Shown: positions 18,015-27,283 of the stretch, one piece after another | How positions within the stretch are numbered: position 1 is the first letter of the stretch | Layout: every line of letters begins with the position of its first letter | From: Alphaproteobacteria bacterium | Lineage (GTDB): Bacteria; Pseudomonadota; Alphaproteobacteria; Micavibrionales; Micavibrionaceae | DNA: 56,988 nt | Assembly: GCA_028277665.1 (NCBI GenBank) | Contig: JANQFU010000068.1 | Span: 1 to 56,988, forward strand | Reading direction: 5' to 3' | Position numbers and translations under genes: made by a program | Notes under the pieces: generated by a model | Told to the model about the DNA's origin: nothing | Databases searched by the model: none | The model's input: only the letters and a program-made list of their open reading frames with translations

Positions 18015-19313
18015 ATGAGCAAGAGATACAGGCTTTCTTTTTTTCTGATGTTCCTCCTTGTGTCCACCCCCGCCGTCCTAGAAGCAGGCGAGAAAGGGAA
18101 AGACCTTCAGTTTTCGGCGCTCGGGGAATGGAAACTTCATTTGGCGGAAACCTCTGAAACCGCTATTCCGTTTTGCACCTTGTTTCGGGCATATGAGGAA
18201 GAAGCCTCCGTTTACGTCTCAACGAACGCTCTGGGCTCAACCAAGACTGTGTTCGGGTTGCCCCCAGGCAAATACATTTCCGGAAAATCCCTGGAGACGC
18301 GTCTTCGTGCAGGAGAGTATGCTCAAAGCTACACATCCGCAGAGATACAGGACGATCTGCTTGAGCTAAAGATCGGACAGCCGGAACTGTTTTTCAACGG
18401 ATTGTCGGAAGCCCGCAACATCACTCTGACAATAGAGGGGACCGATCTTACGTTCCGGACAGAGAACACCTCTGCCAACGTCAGGGATCTTCAGCATTGC
18501 GCGACAGGTGGCGAGTTGCAGCCCGTGCGTCCGGCTCCGCTTTTTTCTTCCAGGGACATGACTCGTTCGTTATCCTGGCTGGATGGCGGGCAGCCAGAGG
18601 ACGAACGCTTTAATCAGGAAGGCCCTTCGTCGAACGCGACACGGATGAGTGTGGACGAAAAAGAACTTCTGGAAAGCCTGAAGAAAAAAATTATCATTCT
18701 GGAGAGGGAGAAAGAAGCGTTGCGGGAGAAGCTTGTCGAAACCCGTCAGGATCAGCTTTTCGAATTGAAGCAGGAGATCCAGGCGACCTATGCGGAGGAT
18801 TCGTACAAGAACAAGCTTGAGGTTCTCAGGCAGCAACTGGAAAAAGAAAAGAGGAATAATGCCTATCTGAGGGAGCAACTGGAAGACGTCCGGCAGGAGA
18901 CGATGGCGGCGCAAGACGATGTTCCTGCCGAAACCGCGCAAAGCGAGGAAGCAAGACAAAAGGAGCCCCCCCCGCCTTCTCAGATTTCTCCTGTTCGTCA
19001 GGAAAAGCGGGCCGCCATCAAGGAGATCGTGAGGGAACCTGTGCCGGAAACACCGGAACCAGAGCAAAAAAGCGACGAGGGAAGGACGTTGGCTGATCGT
19101 CTTTTGGCGCGAGAAGAGAGCGAACCCCCCGGAGCGGAGAAGAGTCAACCGGAAGAGAACACTTTCACGGAAAGCACGAAATCGGTAGAAAACACTTCTG
19201 GATCCGACGGTCCGTCGGCAGAGGAGACACAGCCTGTTTTTTCTTTCAATGAGAGTGTGCGGATGGAAATGGAAGAGAAGGCGATTCTCAAGAATATGAG
19301 GAGAGTGCAATGA
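18015..19313 (+). CDS. Secreted coiled-coil protein of the type I secretion locus
   Basis: A 432-residue protein I do not recognise. It has a signal peptide (about residues 1-24), a probable beta-rich domain (about 30-165) with two cysteines, an acidic/charged coiled coil starting near DEKELLESLKKKIIILERE (about 210-300), and a low-complexity Glu/Pro/Ser-rich tail. AAGG precedes the ATG at 18015, 11 bases after the TolC stop. The position between TolC and the RTX gene and the likely periplasmic location suggest an accessory subunit, for example a tether or periplasmic chaperone of the secretion system. This is inference only. Confidence 0.75.
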   Translation: MSKRYRLSFFLMFLLVSTPAVLEAGEKGKDLQFSALGEWKLHLAETSETAIPFCTLFRAYEEEASVYVSTNALGSTKTVFGLPPGKYISGKSLETRLRAGEYAQSYTSAEIQDDLLELKIGQPELFFNGLSEARNITLTIEGTDLTFRTENTSANVRDLQHCATGGELQPVRPAPLFSSRDMTRSLSWLDGGQPEDERFNQEGPSSNATRMSVDEKELLESLKKKIIILEREKEALREKLVETRQDQLFELKQEIQATYAEDSYKNKLEVLRQQLEKEKRNNAYLREQLEDVRQETMAAQDDVPAETAQSEEARQKEPPPPSQISPVRQEKRAAIKEIVREPVPETPEPEQKSDEGRTLADRLLAREESEPPGAEKSQPEENTFTESTKSVENTSGSDGPSAEETQPVFSFNESVRMEMEEKAILKNMRRVQ

Positions 19314-19345
19314 GGTTCGCTTTTACGCTTATTTAACAGGGTTTC

Positions 19346-19354
19346 TGCTATAGT
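19346..19354 (+). promoter_or_regulatory. Possible extended -10 promoter for the RTX gene
   Basis: TGCTATAGT (TGn plus TATAGT) lies in the 77-base gap before the RTX gene, with no good -35 element. It could give the RTX gene, exporter and adaptor extra transcription relative to the upstream channel genes. Confidence 0.3.
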
Positions 19355-19390
19355 TTCATATGGTCCCTCTTAATCCAAAGGCGGCGCTGA

Positions 19391-22300
19391 ATGCCCGATA
19401 GACCTTCAGATCAAGCCAATGTAATCGAAGCGTCGATGCCCGGTGCCGGGCAGACGCTCATCGTTAATGTCAAGCCGGGAGAATCCCTTAAGATCGCAGG
19501 CGTTTCTCCGGAGAACCTCCATGTCGATATTGTCGGCGCGGATATTGTTTTCCATGATCAGAACACGGGGGCGTCTCTCGTTTTTCCGGGGCTTGCGCTG
19601 TTTCTTTTCGAGGAAGGCGCGGTTCCTGAAATTTTCCTGAACGGAATCCCCGTAACGCCACAGCAGGTTTTGAGCCGTGTCGGGACAATCGGAAACATTA
19701 CCGAGGAGGATTACATCTCCTTTACCTCGATGCGGATCGAGACGCAGCAGGAACAGCAGGAGGAACAGAAAAAACAGCAAGCGACCCAGGAGCAAGAGCA
19801 AAAAATCGAGCAGATGCAACAGACTCTACAGGAAACGCAGCAGGCGCTCGAAGAAGCCATGATGATGACGTCTTCCGCCATGCAGGAACAGCAGCAGACG
19901 CAGGCACAGCTTGAGGAGGCGCAACAGGCGCAGGCACGAAAGCAAAAACGGGATGCCGAGTTCTCGGAAACGCCGCCGATAGAAGAAAATGAGTATACGT
20001 CTTTCGACGACTCATCCTCTTCCAGCTCGTCTTCCGGTGTCGATGAACGGGGAGACGCATCGGAAACTCAGACAAATACCGATGTGCCGCAGACAATTCT
20101 TTCCAGTTCAACCTTTTCGTTCAGTGCTCTGCTGACACAAGTCGGTGCGACGAATGATACTGATACGCTAACCTACGACGGCGGCGGGGGGTCTGAAGAA
20201 GCAATCTACAATCCCGAAAACGAAGCCCAGATCGCGTTCGAGACGATCAACCTGACGAGCGATGCGCTCGGCTACACAATCAACGCCGATGACGCGGCAT
20301 TGTTTGATGCCGACTCGGCGGCGCGCTCGATCAAGCTGAACTTCAGCCTTCCGGATGGTTTTAGTGTCACGAGCGGGACTTTTTCGGGACTCCCTTCCGG
20401 CTATTCCATTCAGGACGCGACGAGCGCGGGGGCCGGAACCTTCACGGTTGGCGCGCAGACGCTTGATTTGCTCGGAAACGCCAGTTTTGTTCTCCTCTAT
20501 CCTGTATCGGGAGGGGCGGACTTTACGCTGGGTATGTCGTTTACAGCAGAATTTGATCCCACAAGCGCCGCGCCAGTCCCGGATGTAACGAACCAGACCT
20601 ATGTGGTCACGCAGGATATCGAGATGAACGATGCGGAGGTTGCGGACGACCTGAATTACCGTGATGCCGGCGGTTCGCTTGTCTGGGTTTTGGATACCAC
20701 GCCGAACGGCAACACGATCCTCGCGGGAACGGGCGATGACACGATCAATGGCGGGCTCGGTCAGGATATTATCGATGGGGGAGATGGCAACGACATTATC
20801 GCGGGAAGCGACGGCGACGATACCATTGACGGCGGCGATGGTGCGGACGCCATCGATGGAGGCGACGGTGACGACGAAATTGACGCGGGGGACGGCGACG
20901 ATACGGTGACGGCGCACCAGGATGGCGGCGACGACATCTATGAGGGCGGTGCAGGCGACGATACGCTGGATCTTGCGATCGTCACGCAGGACATTACACT
21001 GGATCTGACAGTCGTGGCGGGCGGCTTTTCCGACCTCGATTTTTCCGGGGGCGAGCAGGATAAAATCAGCGGGTTTGAGACGATCATCTCCGGGAGCGGG
21101 AATGACGTCCTGACCGGAGACGACACGGACAACACGTTTTATGGCGGCGAGGGCGACGATGTGCTCGACGGCGGTGGACTTGGGGACGATTATCTGGATG
21201 GCGGAGACGGAAGCGATTCCATTTCCTTCCAGAGCGCCGGGAGCGGGATCACGATGGATCTGAATGCGGATCTGGCGGGCAACGTGATCAATGTCGGCAC
21301 GGGCAACAAAACGATTGTCGATATCGAGAATATCACCGCGACCGATCACGTCGACACGATCACGACGAGTAACGAAGACAACATCGTCAGCGGCGCGGGC
21401 GGCGCGGACGTGTTTTACGACGGCGGCGGAAACGATACGATTGACGGGGGCTTTAACGGCGTTGATGACAGTGCGGCCGACCTGATTGATTATTCGGCGG
21501 CAGCCGCCGGAATCTCGGTCAATCTCGGCGTTGTCGATGCGGACGGGTATGCGACGCTGACCACGGGCGCGACGGCTGATTTGATCCGCAATATCGAATA
21601 TATTACGGGCTCTGATCATGATGACACAATCACCGGCGACGCGAGCGACAACATCATTCGGCCCGGAACCGGCGTGGATGTGCTCGACGGTGGTGGGGAT
21701 GCGGGCGGTGGCGATACGCTCAGTTACGACGATCTCGGCGGCGGTCTGAGTGTCACCCTTGATATTGCGGCCGGTATGGTTCAGGAATCGGGTGGGGATA
21801 CTGATACGTTCAGCAATTTCGAAAATTTCGTTCTTTCCGCCCAGGACGACACCGTCATTGCCGATTCCGATAATGGCGCCGACGATCTCGACGGCGGTGA
21901 CGGGTCCGATACCATCGATTATTCCGCAGAGGCCGGGGTTTATCTGAATGTCGATTTTAGTCTCGGAAGTCCTCAGGTCGCGGTTTATCAGACCGCTGAC
22001 GATGTCTTGCGGGAGACGGATACGATTGCGAATTTTGAAGGCGTGGTCGGAACGGATAATGACGATACATTTGTCAACGGCTCGCAAGTCAACGTGATCG
22101 ATGGTGGTGATGGCTGGGATATCGTCGATTACAGCGCGGACACGAACGGAATCAGTTTCAATCTCGGTTCCGGCGTCTTCGCGACCGTCACCACAAGCGG
22201 CAATAATGACAGTATCAGCAACATTGAAGAGGTCATTGGCGGCTCCGGGGCCGACGAGATGCAGGGGGATGACAACACGAATATCCTGCGTGGAAATGGC

Positions 22301-23734
22301 GGGGCAGACATATTTTATGCGAGTAAGGGCGGGGATACGTATGATGGTGGAGCAGATGGTGCTACTCTGGATTATTCCGTTATTTCCGCTGTAAATCTTG
22401 TCAACGGGATTACGGTCACGCTGGATACGGATGGAACCACGACCGTTAATGTCGATTTCACGGATGGAACGGTCACAGATACGCTGACGGATATTCGCAA
22501 CATTGTCGGAACGTCCCTTAATGATACGATTACAGGCGATGAGGGCTTCAGTAATATAATCGGCGATGCGGGTGGGGATGATGTTTTCGACGGCGGCGGA
22601 AGCGGGGGAAGCGACACCATCGATTATTCCTATGTGACGACGAACGGCGTCACGATCAACCTGACCACAGAGACCGCGGATGACGATCTCGGGGCGGGGG
22701 TTGATGATACGATTACGGATTTCGAGAATGCGATCGGAACGGATCAGGGAGATGATATCACCGGGGACGGAGAGGCGAATATTCTCTATGGTCGGGACGG
22801 GGATGACACGATTTCGGGGGAAGGCGGCGGCGATACGATTTACGGGGAGGACGGCGACGACACGCTCGAAGGCGGGACCGGAAACGATACGCTGGACGGT
22901 GGTTCCGGAACCGACTGGGCGGATTACCGTGGTGCAGCGTCTGGCGTGACCGTTAATCTGGATACTCAGCAGACAACGAATGACGGGGACGGCGGCGGGA
23001 CGGACACGCTGGTCTCGATTGAGCGTGTCTACGGGTCCGGTGATGATGACACGATCACCACAAATGCCTCGACCGCCAACCAGATTGTCGCCGGGGCGGG
23101 GGATGATACGGTCATCAGCAATATCTCTGACGGGACGAACATCTTGACCGGGGGAACGAATACGGGTGTTGGGGATACGCTCGATTATTCCGCGATGAGT
23201 TCCTTGTCCGGGAGCAGCATCACAGGTACCAACGCGACCATTTTTGATGCCAGCGGCGCCGATAACGTCACCGGTTTTGAAAATTATCTCTTCGGGAATG
23301 CCGGAGATAATATCACCGTCGATGTCACCGCGATTTCAACTTATCTGTATGGTTTTGATGCCGGCGGCGGAACCGATACGGTGACTATAACCGATAATGG
23401 TGATAATTTGTCGACTGGCGGAAAAGAGATTGACGGGTCGGATCTGGCGGCGATCTTTGACGATATCGAGATCATCGACCTGCAGGCGGCCACGCTGGAC
23501 GTTGCGGACGATTTTACCATTACGGACAGCGATATTGAGGATATGATGAGCGGTGCCGGGAGCAGTCTTCAGATCCTGATCGACGGCACCACGATTGACA
23601 TCAACGCCGATTTCGATTTCACCGGAAGCGCGGAGACGATTGCCAGCGACACCTATGACGCGGGATCGAACACGCGGACGATTGTCTGGAACAACAGCAA
23701 TACGGAACTTGTGATTCACGATGCTACAGCCTGA
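19391..23734 (+). CDS. Large RTX calcium-binding protein, probable type I substrate
   Basis: A 1447-residue acidic protein without a Sec signal peptide. Residues about 1-110 form a beta-rich module with VGADIVFHDQNTGASLVF and FPGLALFLFEEGAVPEI, a pattern like the N-terminal retention/prefix regions of LapA/BapA-type adhesins. A Gln/Glu-rich coiled coil (about 115-195) and a Ser-rich linker follow. From about residue 440 there are GGxGxDxI/L calcium-binding nonapeptides, first as a dense block, then in about nine modules of the kind DTIDYS...GVTVNL...IGTDNDDTITG. The C-terminal roughly 100 residues lack nonapeptides and probably carry the type I secretion signal. The stop overlaps the ABC exporter start by 14 bases, so it is the obvious substrate. 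Confidence 0.9.
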   Translation: MPDRPSDQANVIEASMPGAGQTLIVNVKPGESLKIAGVSPENLHVDIVGADIVFHDQNTGASLVFPGLALFLFEEGAVPEIFLNGIPVTPQQVLSRVGTIGNITEEDYISFTSMRIETQQEQQEEQKKQQATQEQEQKIEQMQQTLQETQQALEEAMMMTSSAMQEQQQTQAQLEEAQQAQARKQKRDAEFSETPPIEENEYTSFDDSSSSSSSSGVDERGDASETQTNTDVPQTILSSSTFSFSALLTQVGATNDTDTLTYDGGGGSEEAIYNPENEAQIAFETINLTSDALGYTINADDAALFDADSAARSIKLNFSLPDGFSVTSGTFSGLPSGYSIQDATSAGAGTFTVGAQTLDLLGNASFVLLYPVSGGADFTLGMSFTAEFDPTSAAPVPDVTNQTYVVTQDIEMNDAEVADDLNYRDAGGSLVWVLDTTPNGNTILAGTGDDTINGGLGQDIIDGGDGNDIIAGSDGDDTIDGGDGADAIDGGDGDDEIDAGDGDDTVTAHQDGGDDIYEGGAGDDTLDLAIVTQDITLDLTVVAGGFSDLDFSGGEQDKISGFETIISGSGNDVLTGDDTDNTFYGGEGDDVLDGGGLGDDYLDGGDGSDSISFQSAGSGITMDLNADLAGNVINVGTGNKTIVDIENITATDHVDTITTSNEDNIVSGAGGADVFYDGGGNDTIDGGFNGVDDSAADLIDYSAAAAGISVNLGVVDADGYATLTTGATADLIRNIEYITGSDHDDTITGDASDNIIRPGTGVDVLDGGGDAGGGDTLSYDDLGGGLSVTLDIAAGMVQESGGDTDTFSNFENFVLSAQDDTVIADSDNGADDLDGGDGSDTIDYSAEAGVYLNVDFSLGSPQVAVYQTADDVLRETDTIANFEGVVGTDNDDTFVNGSQVNVIDGGDGWDIVDYSADTNGISFNLGSGVFATVTTSGNNDSISNIEEVIGGSGADEMQGDDNTNILRGNGGADIFYASKGGDTYDGGADGATLDYSVISAVNLVNGITVTLDTDGTTTVNVDFTDGTVTDTLTDIRNIVGTSLNDTITGDEGFSNIIGDAGGDDVFDGGGSGGSDTIDYSYVTTNGVTINLTTETADDDLGAGVDDTITDFENAIGTDQGDDITGDGEANILYGRDGDDTISGEGGGDTIYGEDGDDTLEGGTGNDTLDGGSGTDWADYRGAASGVTVNLDTQQTTNDGDGGGTDTLVSIERVYGSGDDDTITTNASTANQIVAGAGDDTVISNISDGTNILTGGTNTGVGDTLDYSAMSSLSGSSITGTNATIFDASGADNVTGFENYLFGNAGDNITVDVTAISTYLYGFDAGGGTDTVTITDNGDNLSTGGKEIDGSDLAAIFDDIEIIDLQAATLDVADDFTITDSDIEDMMSGAGSSLQILIDGTTIDINADFDFTGSAETIASDTYDAGSNTRTIVWNNSNTELVIHDATA
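20728..20970 (+). repeat. Dense RTX nonapeptide block
   Basis: Within the RTX gene, about nine consecutive units of the type GDGDDTIDG/GDGNDIIAG encode a parallel beta-roll that binds calcium between turns. Units are GGCGATGG-rich and highly similar at DNA level. Confidence 0.85.
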
Positions 23735-25826
23735 TCCAGAGCCTCTCGACAATCCGGCGCATATCTGTCTGCGAGCGGCCCTGACGGCGCTCGGGATTCA
23801 TGCCGATCCTTTTTCCGGAATCTCCGGTTTCGATCCTTTTTCCCCGGAACAGGACGATTTTGAGCGCGCGATGGCCGATCTTGGGCTTGGGGCTCGATAC
23901 GGGCGGCTTGACCTCGCCGGGGTGCAGGCAAGTCCCTGTCCCGTTCTGCTTCGCCTGCATGACGGGCGGCTCTGTACGTTCCTGCCTTTTGGCGGGCCGC
24001 GAGGGGAGGGCGTTTTCTGGTCTCCTGACGGGGTGCATCTTTGTGCGGAAGATCTCCGGTCCTGTTTTACGGGAGAGGCTCTTATGGTTTCGTCCCTCCA
24101 TAAAACGGAGTCTTCCGATTCCGGCCGGGGCATCCGTTTCCGCGTGCGGGATCTTCTGCACACGCATCGTCAGCGGTTTTTTGATCTCGCGCTTGCCTCG
24201 CTTTTTATCAACCTGTTTGTTCTTCTCGTTCCGCTTTACACGATGAATATTTATGATCGCGTCGTGCCGAATATGGCGGAAGCCACACTGTTCGTCCTGA
24301 CGGGCGGGATTCTTCTGGCGATCGTTTTCGATTTTTGTCTCAAAATTCTCCGTGCCTATATCCTTGACCGGATCGGCGCGGACCAGACTCTTCAGAGCGA
24401 CCGGAGCCTGATGTTTCGGCTGATTCAGGTTCCGGAGCGTCAGGTTGTTTTATCGCCCGGGAAGCTCTCCAATCTGTTCCGCGAGATCCAGAACGCCCAG
24501 GGGTTTTTTGCCGGACGGCTTTTCCCTGCGCTCATAGATGCGCCCTTTGCCGCGCTGTTCCTGTTCGTGATTTATCTGTTGTGTCCGCCGCTTGTTCTGG
24601 TTCCGTTGATCGGGGCCGGGTTTGTCTTCGCGCTCAATTTTATGGGCGGGGCGGCGCTACGCCGGATTTCACAAACAGAGTATGAGTGCGCACAGGGAAA
24701 GCAGGATCGCTTGCTTGAGTTTTTAGAGGGCCTTCCTGCGCTGCGTATGTTGCGGGATCGGTCCGTTCCGATGACCGCATGGTCCGAGGCTTCCCGGCAG
24801 AGCGCCGATATCCTTCGCAAAGGCCGGTTTTTCAGCGCGTTTCTTGCGTCTTCGTCCGGTCTGATTATGCAGACGGTTTACGTCCTTGTGATTTTTTTCG
24901 GGGTTTATGAGATCCATGCCAACCTTCTGACCGTCGGGGGATTGATTGCGATTTCCATTCTCTCAAGCCGTGCGATGGCGCCGCTCGTGTCTCTGGCTGG
25001 GGCGTTTGCGCATCTCAAATATTTTCTAATCGTTCTTGACGCCGCAGACCGGATTTTCCGCCTTCCTCATAGCGGACGGCGCGACGCCCGCCTGTCGCCC
25101 AAGGGGCCCTTTCAGGGGCGAATAACGCTTGAAAATGTGTCTTTCTCTTATCCCAAACAGGCGCATCCCGTGATCCGGGATCTGTCCCTGTCCTTTTCTG
25201 CCGGGGAGGCGGTCGGAATCCTTGGGCGCAGCGGCGCGGGGAAAAGCACGCTTGGCGGGCTTCTCGCGGGGCGTCTGGAAGCGCTTGAAGGACAAATCCG
25301 GCTCGATGGCGTTATGCTGGAATCCATCCCTTCTGCCGAGTTGCGTCAAGCTGTCGTCCATGTCCCGCAGGATCCGCGTTTTTTTACGGGGACTCTAAGA
25401 GATAATCTTTTGATCACTCCTTCTGACCCGCCTTCAAAGGGCGCGCTTGATTTCGCCGTTCATGCGTCCGGTCTGGATCTTGTTTTCGCGGACAGTGGAC
25501 TCGGACTCGATATGGATGTCGGGCCGCAGGGTGGAGCTTTGTCCGCCGGACAAAAGCAATCCCTGGCTCTTGCCCGCGCGTTTTTGTGCGATCCGCGCGT
25601 TTTGATTCTGGATGAGCCAGCCGCCGGAATGGATCATCATCTGGAGGCGCGCGTGCGTGATGCGCTCCAGGATTTTGTGCGGGGTCGGACGTTTTTCCTG
25701 ATTACCCACCGCTCCGGCTTTTTGCCGCTTGTCGGGCGGGTGATTATTCTGGAGAAAGGCGGGATCGTCGCCGACGGCCCGCGCGAGAAAATTCTTCCCT
25801 CCATGAGCGAAGGAGGCGCGTCATGA
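23721..25826 (+). CDS. Type I secretion ABC exporter (HlyB/LapB-like)
   Basis: A 701-residue fused membrane/ATPase exporter. Residues about 10-125 resemble a C39-peptidase-like domain but lack the normal DCG signature (HICLRAAL instead), so it is probably a non-cleaving substrate-docking domain as in HlyB-type exporters. Six membrane segments follow (about 155-440). The nucleotide-binding domain has Walker A GRSGAGKST, signature LSAGQKQSLALARAF, Walker B VLILDEPAAGMD and the switch His in ITHRSG. It powers export through the HlyD adaptor and TolC. It overlaps the RTX gene by 14 bases and the adaptor gene by 4. Confidence 0.94.
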   Translation: MLQPDPEPLDNPAHICLRAALTALGIHADPFSGISGFDPFSPEQDDFERAMADLGLGARYGRLDLAGVQASPCPVLLRLHDGRLCTFLPFGGPRGEGVFWSPDGVHLCAEDLRSCFTGEALMVSSLHKTESSDSGRGIRFRVRDLLHTHRQRFFDLALASLFINLFVLLVPLYTMNIYDRVVPNMAEATLFVLTGGILLAIVFDFCLKILRAYILDRIGADQTLQSDRSLMFRLIQVPERQVVLSPGKLSNLFREIQNAQGFFAGRLFPALIDAPFAALFLFVIYLLCPPLVLVPLIGAGFVFALNFMGGAALRRISQTEYECAQGKQDRLLEFLEGLPALRMLRDRSVPMTAWSEASRQSADILRKGRFFSAFLASSSGLIMQTVYVLVIFFGVYEIHANLLTVGGLIAISILSSRAMAPLVSLAGAFAHLKYFLIVLDAADRIFRLPHSGRRDARLSPKGPFQGRITLENVSFSYPKQAHPVIRDLSLSFSAGEAVGILGRSGAGKSTLGGLLAGRLEALEGQIRLDGVMLESIPSAELRQAVVHVPQDPRFFTGTLRDNLLITPSDPPSKGALDFAVHASGLDLVFADSGLGLDMDVGPQGGALSAGQKQSLALARAFLCDPRVLILDEPAAGMDHHLEARVRDALQDFVRGRTFFLITHRSGFLPLVGRVIILEKGGIVADGPREKILPSMSEGGAS

Positions 25827-27106
25827 CCGGTTTCGATCCGCTTGATGGCCTCGACCGGAGCTGGTCTTATCGCCCTGTGCTCTGGGGCGTTGTCCTGATC
25901 GTCAGTGTCTTTCTGGTCTGGGCGTCCGGGACGAAAATCGATCAGCATGTGCGCGGATACGGAACGATTATTCCGTCCGGGAAAGCCCGGACCGTTCAGC
26001 ATCTGGAAGGTGGAATCGTTCGGGAAATTCTTGTCCATGAGGGTGAGCAAATCGCGGAAGGGGATGTCCTCTTTGTCATCGAAAACATGGAAGCGCGCGC
26101 GGAACTGGATGAACTCGACGTCCGGCAGGCGGCGCTTTCCTTGCGTCTTTCGCGGTTGCAAGCGGAAGTGTCCGGTGACGAGACTCTTGCTTTTGAAGAA
26201 TCGCTCGTCGAAAAATGGCCGGATATTGCCGCTTCCGAGATGGAACTGTTCCGCGCCCGGCGGGAGGAGTTTATGCGGGAGACCGCTGCGCTGCAATCTC
26301 AGGCGCGGCAGAAAGCTTTAAAACTCGAACATTTGAAATCGCGCAAAAGCAATCTCGAGGAAGAGCTTACGATTGCCCGGCGCAAGGATGAAATCAATGC
26401 CGGGCTGTATCGGGATGGCGCGGTTTCCGAGAGCAAATATCTCGACGCGCGAGCCCGCATTCGCGATTTTGAGACCCGTATTGCCGACGTCGAAAAACAA
26501 ATCCCGGTGATCGCCGCCGAGCGGGAAGAAACGCTTGAAGAAATGAACAGGATTTTACAGGAACATCGTGCCGAAATCGCCGAAATGACGGGCGCGGCGC
26601 GTCAGGATCTTCAAAGGCTGGCCGAGCGCCGGAAAGTCCTGCGCGACGCCGTCACGCGCACGGATGTTCGCGCGCCCCTCAAGGGGATTGTGAATACGCT
26701 CTATATTCATACCTCCGGCGGGGTCGTCCAGCCTGGCGCGGCGCTCGCCGATATCATCCCGCTTGAGGAAGAACTTGTTCTCGAAGGGCAGATCAATACG
26801 CAGGATCGCGGCAAGATCTATCCCGGTCTGAAGGCCGCCGTGCGCCTCACGGCCTATGACTATACGCTTTACGGCGCGATTGACGGTCGTCTGGATCAGG
26901 TCAGCGCCGACCGCTTTACCGACCGGCAGGGGCGCGACTATTACCGCATCCGCGTGACGCTCGACGCGGCGGATCTCCCGGACGATATGCCGATCTATCC
27001 CGGGATGCAGGCGCAAATCGATCTTCTCTCCGGCAAGACAAGCATTATTCATGCCATTCTCAAGCCGTTCTTGCAAATTCGGGACCGCGCGCTACGGGAA
27101 TATTGA
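25823..27106 (+). CDS. HlyD-family membrane fusion protein
   Basis: A 427-residue periplasmic adaptor linking the ABC exporter to TolC. It has one N-terminal membrane helix (about residues 20-40), split lipoyl halves (VQHLEGGIVREILVHEGEQI near 62-81 and TDVRAPLKGIVNTLYIHTSG near 275-294), a long helical hairpin between them, and a C-terminal beta-barrel ending YPGMQAQIDLLSGKTSI. The pattern TSGGVVQPGAALADIIP is characteristic of type I HlyD proteins. An ATGA overlap with the exporter gene shows translational coupling. Confidence 0.94.
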   Translation: MTGFDPLDGLDRSWSYRPVLWGVVLIVSVFLVWASGTKIDQHVRGYGTIIPSGKARTVQHLEGGIVREILVHEGEQIAEGDVLFVIENMEARAELDELDVRQAALSLRLSRLQAEVSGDETLAFEESLVEKWPDIAASEMELFRARREEFMRETAALQSQARQKALKLEHLKSRKSNLEEELTIARRKDEINAGLYRDGAVSESKYLDARARIRDFETRIADVEKQIPVIAAEREETLEEMNRILQEHRAEIAEMTGAARQDLQRLAERRKVLRDAVTRTDVRAPLKGIVNTLYIHTSGGVVQPGAALADIIPLEEELVLEGQINTQDRGKIYPGLKAAVRLTAYDYTLYGAIDGRLDQVSADRFTDRQGRDYYRIRVTLDAADLPDDMPIYPGMQAQIDLLSGKTSIIHAILKPFLQIRDRALREY

Positions 27107-27130
27107 TTTTTCTCTATTTTTTGTCCTTTT

Positions 27131-27190
27131 TCCTCAACATTTTAAGCATTTTTAAAGAAAATTTGAGGAAAATGAAAGAAGTGGTACAAT
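27131..27190 (+). promoter_or_regulatory. Stem-loop and promoter-like signal before the giant adhesin
   Basis: The 177-base AT-rich gap after hlyD contains an imperfect stem-loop at 27131-27169 (TCCTCAA pairing with TTGAGGA, then ATTTT with AAAAT). The right arm supplies a -35-like TTGAGG (27163-27168), 16 bases before TACAAT (27185-27190), about 93 bases before the adhesin ATG. The overlap of hairpin and -35 could link attenuation of the upstream operon to separate initiation for the adhesin. Confidence 0.45.
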
Positions 27191-27283
27191 CGTATGATTT
27201 ATCGCGTTTGTGCGTTATTTTCATGATTTTTTAGGCCGGGGCGTGCAACGCGTCCCCTAAAATGAATTGAAAGAGATCGGATA

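Noticed and set aside
20168..22087. A 639-codon open frame opposite the RTX gene
   Set aside because: It is a mirror of the repetitive, GC-biased RTX coding strand; its translation is low-complexity Ile/Val/Arg-rich with no domain.
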